Below are positions 12,766-23,200 of a DNA stretch of 64,000 bases, piece after piece. The stretch covers positions 38,051,828 through 38,115,827 of the forward strand of contig NC_079876.1 in the NCBI RefSeq assembly GCF_029227915.1, read 5' to 3'. Source of the stretch: Hydractinia symbiolongicarpus (lineage: Eukaryota > Cnidaria > Hydrozoa > Anthoathecata > Hydractiniidae). The position numbers were made by a program, and so were the translations under genes. How positions within the stretch are numbered: position 1 is the first letter of the stretch; every line of letters starts with the position of its first letter. The notes beneath the pieces are model-generated. The model saw nothing but the letters and a program-made list of their open reading frames with translations. It did not search any database and had not been told where the DNA came from.

Positions 12766-15700
12766 CGCGATAACGGCTAGGATTGGTCCCACAGTAAAAA
12801 AATGACTTTCTTATCTTAATTCTTAAATAAAGCGCTACCACAGCGTCCAGTGTAATCGCTGAGTTTCGGCAATCATGTCAAATTAAGAAGAATGTTATTT
12901 CTTGGAGTCCAATTGTCTCATTTATCACATTTATCAGGTCACAGTCCAAAGTTATATCAATGAAGTCCCACAGTCAATCGTTTCATTGTTAAAGGCGATG
13001 CAACCTAGTAATATCGGAAAAATATCGCTAAATACATGTTGGTACGAATATGTGATCCAACCGTTGTAATTCAAACGGACTGACACCGTTAGAAAGTCAA
13101 TGAAATGTAGTTTCTGAAACTGTCGCTATTTCTTCTGCGCGCAAAAACGGCTAGGAATGGTCCCACAGTAAAAAAATGACTTATTAATCTAAATTTTTAA
13201 ATGATGCGCTACCACAGAGCCCAGTGTAATCGTTGAGTTCCGCCAATCACGTCAAATTAAGAAGAATGTTATTTCTTGGAGTCCAATTGTCTCACTTTCA
13301 CATTTATAGGGTCACAGTCCATAATCAATTCAATTAAGTCCCACAGTCAATTGTTTCGCTGTTGAAAGCCATACAACCTAGTAATACCTGAAAAATATCA
13401 AAAAATACATGTTGGTACAAATATGTGACTCAACTGTTGTAACTCAAACGGATTGATACTGTTAGAAAGTCAATGAAATGTAGTTTTTGAAACTGTCGCT
13501 ATTTCTTTAGCGCGCGATAACGGCTAGAATTGGTCCCACAGTAAAAAATGACTTATTTATCTAAGTTCTTAAATGAAACGCTACCACAGCGCCCAGTGTA
13601 ATCGCTGAGTTCCGGCAATCATGTCAAGTTAAAAAGAATGTTACTTCTTGGAGTCCACTTGTCTCACTTATAACATTTATAAGGTCACAGACCAAAATCA
13701 GTTCAATTTAGGCCCAAAATCAATCGTTTCACTGTTGTAAGCGATGCAACCTAGTAATATCGGAAAAATATCGCTAAATACATGTTGGTACGAATATGTG
13801 ATTCAACTGTTGTAACTCAAACGGACTGACACCGTTAGAAAGTCAATGAAATGTAGTTTTTGAAACTGTCGCTATTTCTTCAGCGCGTGATAACGGCTAG
13901 GATTTCTCCCACAGTAAAGAATGACTTATAAATCTAAATTTTTAAATGAAGCGCTACCACAGAGCCCAGTGTAATCGTTGAGTTCCGCCAATCACGTCAA
14001 ATTAAGAAGAATGTTATTTCTTGGAGTCCAATTGTCTCACTTTCACATTTATAGAGTCACAGTCCATAATCAGTTCAATCTAGTCCCAAAATCAATCGTT
14101 TCACTGTTAAAAGCGATGCAACCTAGTAATATATGAAAAATATCGCTAAATACATGTTGGTGCGAATATATGACCCAACCGTTGTAACTCATACGGACTC
14201 ACACCGTTAGAAAGTCAATGAAATGTAGTTTTTGAAACTGTTTCTGTTTCCTCAGCGCGCAATAACGGCTAGGATTGGTCCCACGGTAAAAAAATGACTT
14301 TCTTATCTTAATTCTTAAATAAAGCGCTACCACAGCGTCCAGTGTAATCGCTGAGTTTCGGCAATCATGTCAAATTAAGAAGAATGTTATTTCTTGGAGT
14401 CCAATTGTCTCATTTATCACATTTATCAGGTCACAGTCAAAAGTTATATCAATGAAGTCCCACAGTCAATCGTTTCATTGTTAAGGGCGATGCAACCTAG
14501 TAATATCGGAAAAATATCGCTAAATACATGTTGGTACGAATATGTGATCCAACCGTTGTAATTCAAACGGACTGACACCGTTAGAAAGTCAATGAAATGT
14601 AGTTTCTGAAACTGTCGCTATTTCTTCTGCGCGCAAAAACGGCTAGGAATGGTCCCACAGTAAAAAAATGACTTATTAATCTAAATTTTTAAATGATGCG
14701 CTACCACAGAGCCCAGTGTAATCGTTGAGTTCCGCCAATCACGTCAAATTAAGAAGAATGTTATTTCTTGGAGTCCAATTGTCTCACTTTCACATTTATA
14801 GGGTCACAGTCCAAAATCAATTCAATTAAGTCCCACAGTCAATTGTTTTGCTGTTGAAAGCCATACAACCTAGTAATACCTGAAAAATATCAAAAAATAC
14901 ATGTTGGTACGAATATGTGACTCAACTGTTGTAACTCAAACGGATTGATACTGTTAGAAAGTCAATGAAATGTAGTTTTTGAAACTGTCGCTATTTCTTT
15001 AGCGCGCGATAACGGCTAGAATTGGTCCCACAGTAAAAAATGACTTATTTATCTAAGTTCTTAAATGAAGCGCTACCACAGCTCCCAGTGTAATCGCTGA
15101 GTTCCGGCAATCATGTCAAGTTAAAAAGAATGTTACTTCTTGGAGTCCACTTGTCTCACTTATAACATTTATAAGGTCACAGACCAAAATCAGTTCAATT
15201 TAGTCCCAAAATCAATCGTTTCACTGTTAAAAGCGATGCAACCTAGTAATATGAGAAAAATATCGCTAAATACATGTTGGTGCGAATATATGACCCAACC
15301 GTTGTAACTCAAACGGACTGACACCGTTAGAAAGTCAATGAAATGTAGTTTTTGAAACTGTCGCTGTTTCTTCAGCGCGCGATAACGGCTAGGAGTGGTC
15401 CCACAGTAAAAAATGACTTTCTTATCTTAATTCTTAAATAAAGCGCTACCACAGCGCCCAGTGTAATCGCTGAGTTTCGGCAATCATGTCAAATTAAGAA
15501 GAATGTTATTTCTTGGAGTTCAATTGTCTCATTTATCACATTTATCAGGTCACTGTCCAAAGTTTTTTCAATGAAGACCCACAGTCAATCATTTCGCTGT
15601 TAAAAGCCATACAACCTAGTAATACTTGAAAAATATCAAGAAATACATGTTGGTACGAATATGTGACTCAACCGTTGTAACTCAAACGGATTAATACTGT

Positions 15701-17241
15701 TAGAAAGTCAATGAAATGTAGTTTTTGAAACTGTCGGTATTTCTTCAGCGCGCGATAACGGCTAGGATTGCTCCCACAGTAAAAAATGACTTATTAATCT
15801 AAATTTTTAAATGAAGCGCTACCACAGAGCCCAGTGTAATCGTTGAGCTCCGCCAATCACGTCAAGTTAAGAAAAATGTTATTTCTTGGAGTCCAATTGT
15901 CTCACTTTCACATTTATATGGTCACAGTCCATAATCAGTTCAATTAAGTCCCACAGTCAATCGTTTCGCTGTTGAAAGCCATACAACCTAGCAATACCTG
16001 AAAAATATCAAAAAACACATGTTGGTTCGAATATGTGACTCAACTGTTGTAACTCAAACGGATTGATACTGTTAGAAAGTCAATGAAATGTAGTTTTTGA
16101 AACTGTCGCTATTTCTTCCACGCGCAATAACGGATAGGATTGGTCCCTCAGTAAAGAATGACTTATTTATCTAAATTCTTAAATGAAGCGCTACAACAGC
16201 GCCCAGTGTAATCGCTGAGTTCCGGCAATCATGTCAAATTAAAAAGAATGTTATTTCTTGGAGTCCACTTGTCTCATTTAAAACATTTATAAGGTCACAG
16301 ACCAAAATTAGTTCAATTTAGTCCCACAGTCAATCGTTTCACTGTTAAAAGCGATGCAACCTAGAAATATGAGAAAAATATCGCTAAATACATGTTGGTG
16401 CGAATATATGACCCAACCGTTGTAACTCAAACGGACTGACACCGTTAGAAAGTCAATGAAATATAGTTTTTGAAACTGTCGGTGTTTCTTCAGCGCGCGA
16501 TAACGGCCAGGATTAGTCCCACAGTAAAAAAATGACTTTCTTATCTTAATTCTTAAATGAAGCGCTGCCACATCGCCCAGTGTAATCGCTGAGTTTCGGC
16601 AATCAATTCAAATTAAGAAAAATGTTATTTCTTGGAGTCCAATTGTCTCACTTTCACATTTATAGTGTCACAGTCCATAAGCAGTTCAATTAAGTCCCAC
16701 AGTCAATCGTTTCGCTGTTAAAAGCCATACAACCTAGTAATACCTGAAAAATGTCAAGAAACACAAGTTGGTACGAATATGTGATCCAACCGTTGTAACT
16801 CAAACGGACTGACACCGTTAGAAAGTCTATGAAATGTAGTTTTTGAAACTGTCGCTATTTCTTCAGAGCGCGATAACGGCTAGGATTGGTCCCACAGTAA
16901 ATAATGACTTATTTATCTAAATTCTTAAATAAAGCGCTACCACAGCGCCAAGTGTAATCTCTGAGTTTCGGCAATCTTGTCAAATTAAGAAGAATGTTAT
17001 TTCTTGGAGTCCAATTGTCTCATTTATCACATTTATCAGGTCACAGTCCAAAGTTAGTTCAATTAAGTCTTACAGTTAATCGTTTCACTGTTATAAGCGA
17101 CGCAACCTAGTAATATGAGAAAAATTTCGCTAAATACCTGTTGGTACGAATATGTGACGCAATCGTTGTAACTGAAGCGGATTGATACCGTTCGAAAGTC
17201 AATGAAATGTAGTTTTTGAATCTGTCGCTATTTTTTCAGCG
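12766..17241. repeat. Higher-order repeat B, copy 2 (12 monomers, 4476 bp)
   Basis: Second copy of the 4476-bp unit. It begins with the 4-monomer block (TATCAATG at 12955 and again 1492 bp later at 14447) and ends at about 17241. There the CpG patch switches from the GATAACGG form to the GCTAATGG form and the array leads toward the first retroelement. Private differences from copy 1 include ATTCAAC for ATCCAAC near 13801. Confidence 0.83.
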
Positions 17242-18069
17242 CGCGCTAATGGCTAGGATTGGTCCCACAGCAAAAAAATGACTTTTTTATCTTAATTTTT
17301 AATTGAAACGCTACCACAGCGCCCAGTGTAATTGTCAAATTCCGACAATCATGTCAAGTTAAGAAGAATGTTATTTCTTGGAGGCCAATTTTCTCATTTA
17401 TCTCATCGATCAGGTCACAGTCCAAAGTTAGTTCAATTAAGTGCCACAGTCATTCGTTTCACTGTTAAAAGCGATGCAACCTAGTAATATGAGAAAAATA
17501 TCGCTAAATACATGTTGGTACGAATATGTGACCCAACCGATGAAACTCAAACGGACTGACACCGTTAGAAAGTCAATGAAATGTAGTTTTGGGAAACTGT
17601 CGCTATTTTTTCAGAGCGCGATAACGGCTAGGATTGGTCCCACAGTAAAAAAATGACTTTCTTATGTTAATTCTTAAATGAAGCGCTTCCACAGCGTCCA
17701 GTGTAATCGCTGAGTTTCGGCAATCACGTCAAATTAAGAAGAATGTTATTTCTTAGAGAAAATTGTCTCACTTTCACATTTATAGGGTCACAGTCCATAA
17801 TTAGTTCAATTAAGTCCCACAGTCAATCGTTTCGCTGTTAAAAGCCATACAACTTAGTAATACCTGAAAAATATCAAGAAATGCATGTTGGTACGAATAT
17901 GTGACTCAAGCGTTGTAACTCGAACGGATTGATACTGTTAAAAAGTCAATGAAATGTAGTTTTTGAAACTGTCGCTTTTTCTTCAGCGCGCGATAACGGC
18001 TAGGATTGGTCCCACAGTAAAAAATGACTTTCTCATCTTAATTCTTAAATGAAGCGCTACCACAGCACC

Positions 18070-18256
18070 GAGTTCTTTTCTTTTTTTTTTCTTTTTTTCT
18101 TTCAATTTATTTAAAGTCGATTATTCACATATTTACAATAGTTTCCAAAAAAAAAGTAATTAAGAAAACTAATCTAAATCGACTAAATTTTTTTTATGTT
18201 TACAATTAAATAAAATCATTTTTTTTATATATATAAACAATAATAACAACAAAGTT
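18070..18256 (-). other. LINE copy 1: 3' UTR, AATAAA and A-rich tail
   Basis: Downstream of the TAG stop, on the minus strand, lie about 145 bp of very A+T-rich 3' UTR, an AATAAA hexamer (TTTATT on the plus strand at 18106-18111), and an A-rich tail interrupted by G (plus-strand T-tract from about 18072 to 18102). The order signal-then-tail fits an mRNA intermediate for the ancestral insertion. The interruptions suggest decay or an imperfect terminal repeat. Confidence 0.75.
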
Positions 18257-18985
18257 CTATAAGGGGCCCATACATTCATCACAGTTACATTTAGATTCGT
18301 CCCACATTTTATTCGTGCTTTTAAAAACTTTAAGGTTGTCACATCGTTTCAAATGTGATGGTAGGTTATTCCAAATCTTTGGTCCCAGGGCTGATAAGCT
18401 ATTAGTTCCAAAAGTCGCGGTCCTTTTCCTTGAGACTACCAAAACTTTTAAAACACTGACAGGCCTGTAGTTTGATATTTTAGTTTTATCTTTTCTTCCC
18501 TTATCCAATGGCGTTACAGCAGCCCGCTTAGCTTTGCTTGGAAATTTGTTTGAAGCTATGCTACTATTTATAGCATCTGTTAGTGGCGTTACTAGGTGCC
18601 TTTTTGCTAATTTTGTCAGCTTTGATGGTATTGTATCTTCACCTGTTGATACTTTGGTGTTTAAATCATTAAACAGTTTAGAAATTGTATTTTCATGAAC
18701 TTCTTGGAATGTGAAGTTCTCATTGTTGTTAGAATCATTGATTTCATTTATTTTAATGATACTTGGATGATTTTCAAAACTATCAACAATTTCTTCAATC
18801 ATTTTTGACTTATCATTTACATTCTTATATTTTATAGGATTTGGTTTCATGCCACAAGAATTTTCTAAAATATTGATGTAGTATTCGTTGAAAAGTTTGG
18901 TTAGCTGTTTTTTATCAGTAACTAAACTTTCATTTTGAGCGATCGCTATATCTCCTTTGCTTATTCCACTTTTATTTGATATCAA
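18257..18985 (-). pseudogene. LINE copy 1: RT N-terminal block fused to C-terminal tail
   Basis: A 242-codon frame whose first codon is TTG. The frame is open further upstream to the frameshift near 19040, reading FISRKTFWETVKPLISNK, so this is not a true start. Residues 1-170 are the LINE linker before RT (FNEYYINI at 32-39, TGEDTIPSKL at 114-123, PLDKG at 159-163). The first RT block ISNYRPVSVL is at 170-179. At about residue 181 the frame passes directly to the C-terminal tail: RTATFG, LGPKIWNNLPSHLK (200-213) and a Cys cluster CNCDEC (233-238). RT motifs carrying the catalytic aspartates are missing, so polymerase activity is not possible. The fusion keeps frame across the junction. Confidence 0.88.
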
Positions 18986-18989
18986 GGGT

Positions 18990-20252
18990 TTAACAGTTTC
19001 CCAAAAGGTTTTTCTGGAAATAAAACCTGATTCTGTTACCCTTTTTGAAATGGTTTTTGATAGCCTTTTTGCGTAAATTTACACACTTGTTTCTCTGTTT
19101 CTTGTACGTGATTTTGTTTTCAGAAGTAGGATTTTTATTGTATTTATTTTTGAACCTAGACCTTGTATATATTGCCTTTTTAAACTCTTTTGTCATAAAT
19201 GGTGCCTCGTTTCCACGCAGAGTTTTTTGCTTCTGTGGGGCATGCTTTTCTATGATAGATGTGAAAACATTGGTGAGGTTTTCATAATTCAGTTCAGGAT
19301 CTTTACTATTACAAATAAAATTTGCGTTCTCAACATCACGTAAAAAGTTGGCTTCATTAAAATTTTTGTAACTTCTGTAAATAATTTTCTTGGATGCTAA
19401 GCGTGCTAAATGAGATTTTAAAAATGTTGTTACCATATGATGATGATCACTTAATCCTGTTTCACATGTTAGTGTGTGTTGAAAACATCTGGGTCTATTT
19501 GTAAGAATGACATATATAGCTGTTCCGTTAGGACTAGCAAAACAAGTTTTGTTTTTGACAAGATTTTCAAGACTAAAAATATCACAGAAATTATTTAAGG
19601 TTTCGAAACCAGAATCGTTCGAGTTATGGCAATCGATATTTATATCACCCATAATTATTATGTTTTCGACTTTAGATAGAGCTTTATTTAAAGCTATCTC
19701 TAATTCCTCAAAAAAGTTGTTTAAGTTTGAATAATGAGGTGGTCTATAAATACTGATAACTGTCCATTTTTTATTTCTTATCGTTAATTCTGAGCAAATG
19801 ATTTCATTATTTGTTATACCCAAATCATTAACTTGTCTACAGGCTATTCCGTTCTTAACATATTCAATTAACCCTCCTCCATTTTTGTTCCTATCTTTTC
19901 TAGCTCTAATATAGTTATCAATATAGAATTGTTCGTTTGGAAAACTCTCATCTAGTTTGGTTTCAGCAAATACAAAAAAATCAGGTAAAAATTTTGTCAG
20001 AATTTCTCTTGCATCAATTATTTTGTTTCTGAGACTATTAATGTTTAAATAGCCTAAAAGAGGATTGAAAGGGTACTTAATTCGTAATTTATGTATTTCA
20101 TCTAAAGAATTTTGGTAAGAATTATGTGTCGGATTTTGATCATTTCTATATTGACTCCCAACACATTCATCAGGAATATCAGATTTATTATCATCGCAAA
20201 CTAGTCCAAGCCTGTTGAATACCCCTGCTGTGTAGTCGCTGAGTTTCGGCAA
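18990..20252 (-). pseudogene. LINE copy 1: APE-type endonuclease region
   Basis: A 420-codon open frame. It has no proper start: the first codon is TTG in satellite sequence, and residues 1-8 (PKLSDY) are satellite read through the 5' junction. The first internal Met is at 201, inside the domain. EN motifs in order: LNINSL with Asn70, ETKLDESFP with Glu97, YRPP at 169-172, GDINID with Asp203 and Asn205, ILTN at 249-252 and SDH at 268-270. The position normally Asp in the family's S-x-x-D-x-x-x-T-N block is Tyr247 (TAT in place of GAT), which should disable catalysis. After residue 404 (HFKK) an extra G in an A/G run throws the frame, and the stop follows 16 codons later. The correct frame resumes as VTESGFISRKTFW and leads to the RT fragment. 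Confidence 0.9.
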
Positions 20253-23200
20253 TCATGTCAAATTAAGAACAATGTTATTTCTTGGAGTCCAATTGTCTCA
20301 TTTATCACATTCATCAGGTCACAGTCCAAAATTAGTTCAATTAAGTCCCACAGTCAATCGTTTCATTGTTAAAAGCGTTGCAACCTATTAATATGAGAAA
20401 AATATCGCTAAATACATGTTCGTACGAATATGTGACGCAATCGTTGTAACTGAAACGGATTGATACCGTTAGAAAGTCAATGAAATTTAGTTTTTGAAAC
20501 TGTCGCTATTTCCTCAGCGCGCGCTAATGGCTAGGATTGGTCCCACAGCAAACAAATGACTTTTTTATCTTAATTTTTAATTGAAACGCTTCCACAGCGC
20601 CCATTGTAATGGCTGAGTTTCGGCAATCATGTCAAGTTAAGAAGAATGTTATTTCTTGTAGTCCAATTTTCTCATTTATCACATTGATCATGTCACAGTC
20701 CAAAGTAAGTTCAATTAAATCCCACAGTCAATCGTTTCATTGGTAAAGGCGATGCAACCTAGTAATTTCCGAAAAGTATCGCTAACTACATGTTGGTACG
20801 AATATGTGATCCAACCGTTGCAACTCAAACGGACTGACACCGTTAGAAAGTCAATGAAATGTAGTTTTTGAAACTGTCGCTATTTCTTCAGCGCGCGATA
20901 ACGGCTAGGATTGGTCCCACAGTAAAGAATGACTTACTTATCTATTTTCTTAAATGAAGCGCTACCACAGCGCCCAGTGTAATCGCTGAGTTCCGGCAAT
21001 CATGTCAAATTATAAAGAATGTTATTTCTTGGAGTCCACTTGTCTCACTTATAACATTTATAACGTCACAGACCAAAATCAGTTAAATTTAGTCTTACAG
21101 TCAATCGTGTCACTGTTAAAAGCGATGCAACCTAGTAATATGAGAAAAATATCGCTAAATACATGTTCGTACAAATATGTGACGCAATCGTTGTAACTGA
21201 AACGGATTGATACCGTTAGAAAGACAATAAAATTTAGTTTTTGAAACTGTCGCTATTTCTTCAGCGCGCGCTAATGGCTAGGATTGGTCCCACAGCAAAC
21301 AAATTACTTTTTTATCTTAATTTTTAATTGAAACGCTACCACAGCGCCCATTGTAATGGCTGAGTTTCGGCAATCATGTCAAGTTAAGAAGAATGTTATT
21401 TCTTGTAGTCCAATTTTCTCATTTATCACATTGATCAGGTCACAGACCAAAGTTAGTTCAATTAAGTCCCACAGTCAATCGTTTCACTGTTAAAAGCGAT
21501 GCTACCTAGTAATGTCAGATAATTATCGCTAAATACATGTTGGTACAAATATGGGACCCAACCGTTGAAACTCAAACGGACTGACACCGTTAGAAAGTCA
21601 ATGAAATGTAGTTTTGGAAACTGCTGCTATTTCTTCAGCGCGCAATAACGGCTAGGATTGGTCTTACAGTAAAAAAATGACTTTCTTATGTTAATTCTTA
21701 AATGAAGTGCTACTACAGCGTCCAGTGCAATCGCTGAGTTTCGGCAATCATGTCAAATTAAGAACAATGTTATTTCTTGGAGTCCAATTGTCTTACTTTC
21801 ACATTTATAGGGTCACAGTCCATAATTAGTTCAATTAAGTCCCACAGTTAATCGTTTCGCTGTTAAAAGCCATACAACTTAGTAATACCTGAAAAATATC
21901 AAGAAATCCATGTTGGTACGAATATGTGACTCAAGCGTTGTAACTCGAACGGATTGATCCTGTTAAAAAGTCAATGAAATGTAGTTTTTGAAACTGTCGC
22001 TTTTCCTTCAGCGCGCGATAACGGCTAGGATTGGTCCCACAGTAAAGAATGACTTACTTATCTATTTTTTTAAATGAAGCGCTACCACAGCGCCCAGTGT
22101 AATCGCTGAGTTCCGGCAATCATGTCAAATTATAAAGAATGTTATTTCTTGGAGTCCACTTGTCTCACTTATAACATTTATAACGTCACAGACCAAAATC
22201 AGTTAAATTTAGTCTCACAGTCAATCGTTTCACTGTTAAAAGCGATGCAACCTAGTAATATGAGAAAAATATCGCTAAATACATGTTCGTACGAATATGT
22301 GACCCAACTGTTGTAACTCAAACGGATTGATACTGTTAGAAAGTCAATGAAATGTAGTTTTTGAAACTGTCGCTATTTCTTTAGCGCGCGATAACGGCTA
22401 GAATTGGTCCCACAGTAAAAAATGACTTATTTATCTAAGTTCTTAAATGAAGCGCTACCACAGCGCCCAGTGTAATCGCTGAGTTCCGGCAATCATGTCA
22501 AGTTAAAAAGAATGTTACTTCTTGGAGTCCACTTGTCTCACTTATAACATTTATAAGGTCACAGACCAAAATCAGTTCAATTTAGTCCCAAAATCAATCG
22601 TTTCACTGTTAAAAGCGATGCAACCTAGTAATATGAGAAAAATATCGCTAAATACATGTTGGTGCGAATATATGACCCAACCGTTGTAACTCAAACGGAC
22701 TGACACCGTTAGAAAGTCAATGAAATGTAGTTTTTGAAACTGTCGCTGTTTCTTCAGCGCGCGATAACGGCTAGGAGTGGTCCCACAGTAAAAAATGACT
22801 TTCTTATCTTAATTCTTAAATAAAGCGCTACCACAGCGCCCAGTGTAATCGCTGAGTTTCGGCAATCATGTCAAATTAAGAAGAATGTTATTTCTTGGAG
22901 TTCAATTGTCTCATTTATCACATTTATCAGGTCACTGTCCAAAGTTTTTTCAATGAAGACCCACAGTCAATCATTTCGCTGTTAAAAGCCATACAACCTA
23001 GTAATACTTGAAAAATATCAAGAAATACATGTTGGTACGAATATGTGACTCAACCGTTGTAACTCAAACGGATTAATACTGTTAGAAAGTCAATGAAATG
23101 TAGTTTTTGAAACTGTCGGTATTTCTTCAGCGCGCGATAACGGCTAGGATTGCTCCCACAGTAAAAAATGACTTATTAATCTAAATTTTTAAATGAAGCG

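Larger units (their letters stand above)
1..18069. repeat. 373-bp satellite array, left block
   Basis: Uninterrupted head-to-tail monomers of 372-374 bp; CTAGG landmarks at 111, 484, 857, 1231 and 1603 show the spacing. Each monomer holds the same ordered blocks: a CpG-rich patch (AGCGCGCGATAACGG), CTAGGATTGGTCCCACAGT, an A-rich run, GAAGCGCTACCACAGCGCCC, a TTCTTGGAGTCCA block, CCCACAGTCAATCGTTTC, ATGCAACCTAGTAAT, ACATGTTGGTACGAATATG and a CCGTT/AACGG cluster. At least three monomer subtypes differ by linked variants. No gene is visible: the open frames of 60-90 codons recur with the monomer and have no recognisable domain. The block ends where the first retroelement interrupts a monomer after CAGCACC. 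The window starts inside a monomer, so the array continues to the left. Confidence 0.97.
18070..20229 (-). mobile_element. Defective non-LTR retrotransposon, copy 1
   Basis: A LINE remnant read on the minus strand. From right (5') to left (3') it holds: a 5' truncation joined to satellite at 20229/20230; an APE-type endonuclease region; a +1 frameshift near 19040; the linker and first RT block ending in NYRPVSVL; a junction at about 18445 straight into the C-terminal tail motif LGPKIWNNLP; a TAG stop at 18257-18259; a 3' UTR; AATAAA; and an A-rich tail. The usual RT palm, with its FADD-type motif, is absent. An unoccupied equivalent site at 30588-30602 reads CAGCACC-CA-GTGTAG. Here CAGCACC and GTGTAG flank the element, so CA has been replaced and no target-site duplication is evident. 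The family looks CR1/L2/Jockey-like from the C-terminal motif; the clade assignment is inference. Confidence 0.92.
14925..22306. repeat. Retroelement-bearing long unit 1 (7382 bp: 14 monomers plus element)
   Basis: Everything here recurs 7382 bp to the right, including the satellite with ACCCACAGTCAATCATTTC (15577 and 22959) and the retroelement (18070 and 25452). Subtracting the 2160-bp element leaves 5222 bp, which is 14 monomers of 373 bp. The left boundary lies in HOR B copy 2, so this duplication took in half of that unit. The right end is the hybrid junction near 22306, where a GACCCAACTG sequence joins the left-end sequence. Confidence 0.87.

Noticed and set aside
17441-17656. Plus-strand open frames of 60-75 codons within monomers (for example 17441, 21002, 22122, 28009, 29876, 36957, 42471)
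   Set aside because: All are translations of the same stretch of the satellite monomer and are broken in most monomers. Their recurrence follows the repeat and is not gene conservation.
1-18069. CRISPR array or bacterial repeat cluster
   Set aside because: The unit is 373 bp with no short repeat and unique spacer alternation, and a LINE-type element is present. This is eukaryotic satellite.
18070-18110. Simple microsatellite at the T-rich tract
   Set aside because: The tract occurs only at the LINE 3' junction in all four copies and follows AATAAA, so it is better explained as the element's A-rich tail.
19045-19287. Plus-strand open frames opposite the LINE (19045, 19507 and their copies)
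   Set aside because: They are antisense shadows of the endonuclease reading frame on the minus strand.
18070-20229. LTR retrotransposon, or an endogenous viral element
   Set aside because: No terminal repeats, protease, integrase, gag or envelope-like sequence is seen. The endonuclease motifs, the NYRPVSVL block and the A-rich tail are those of a non-LTR element.
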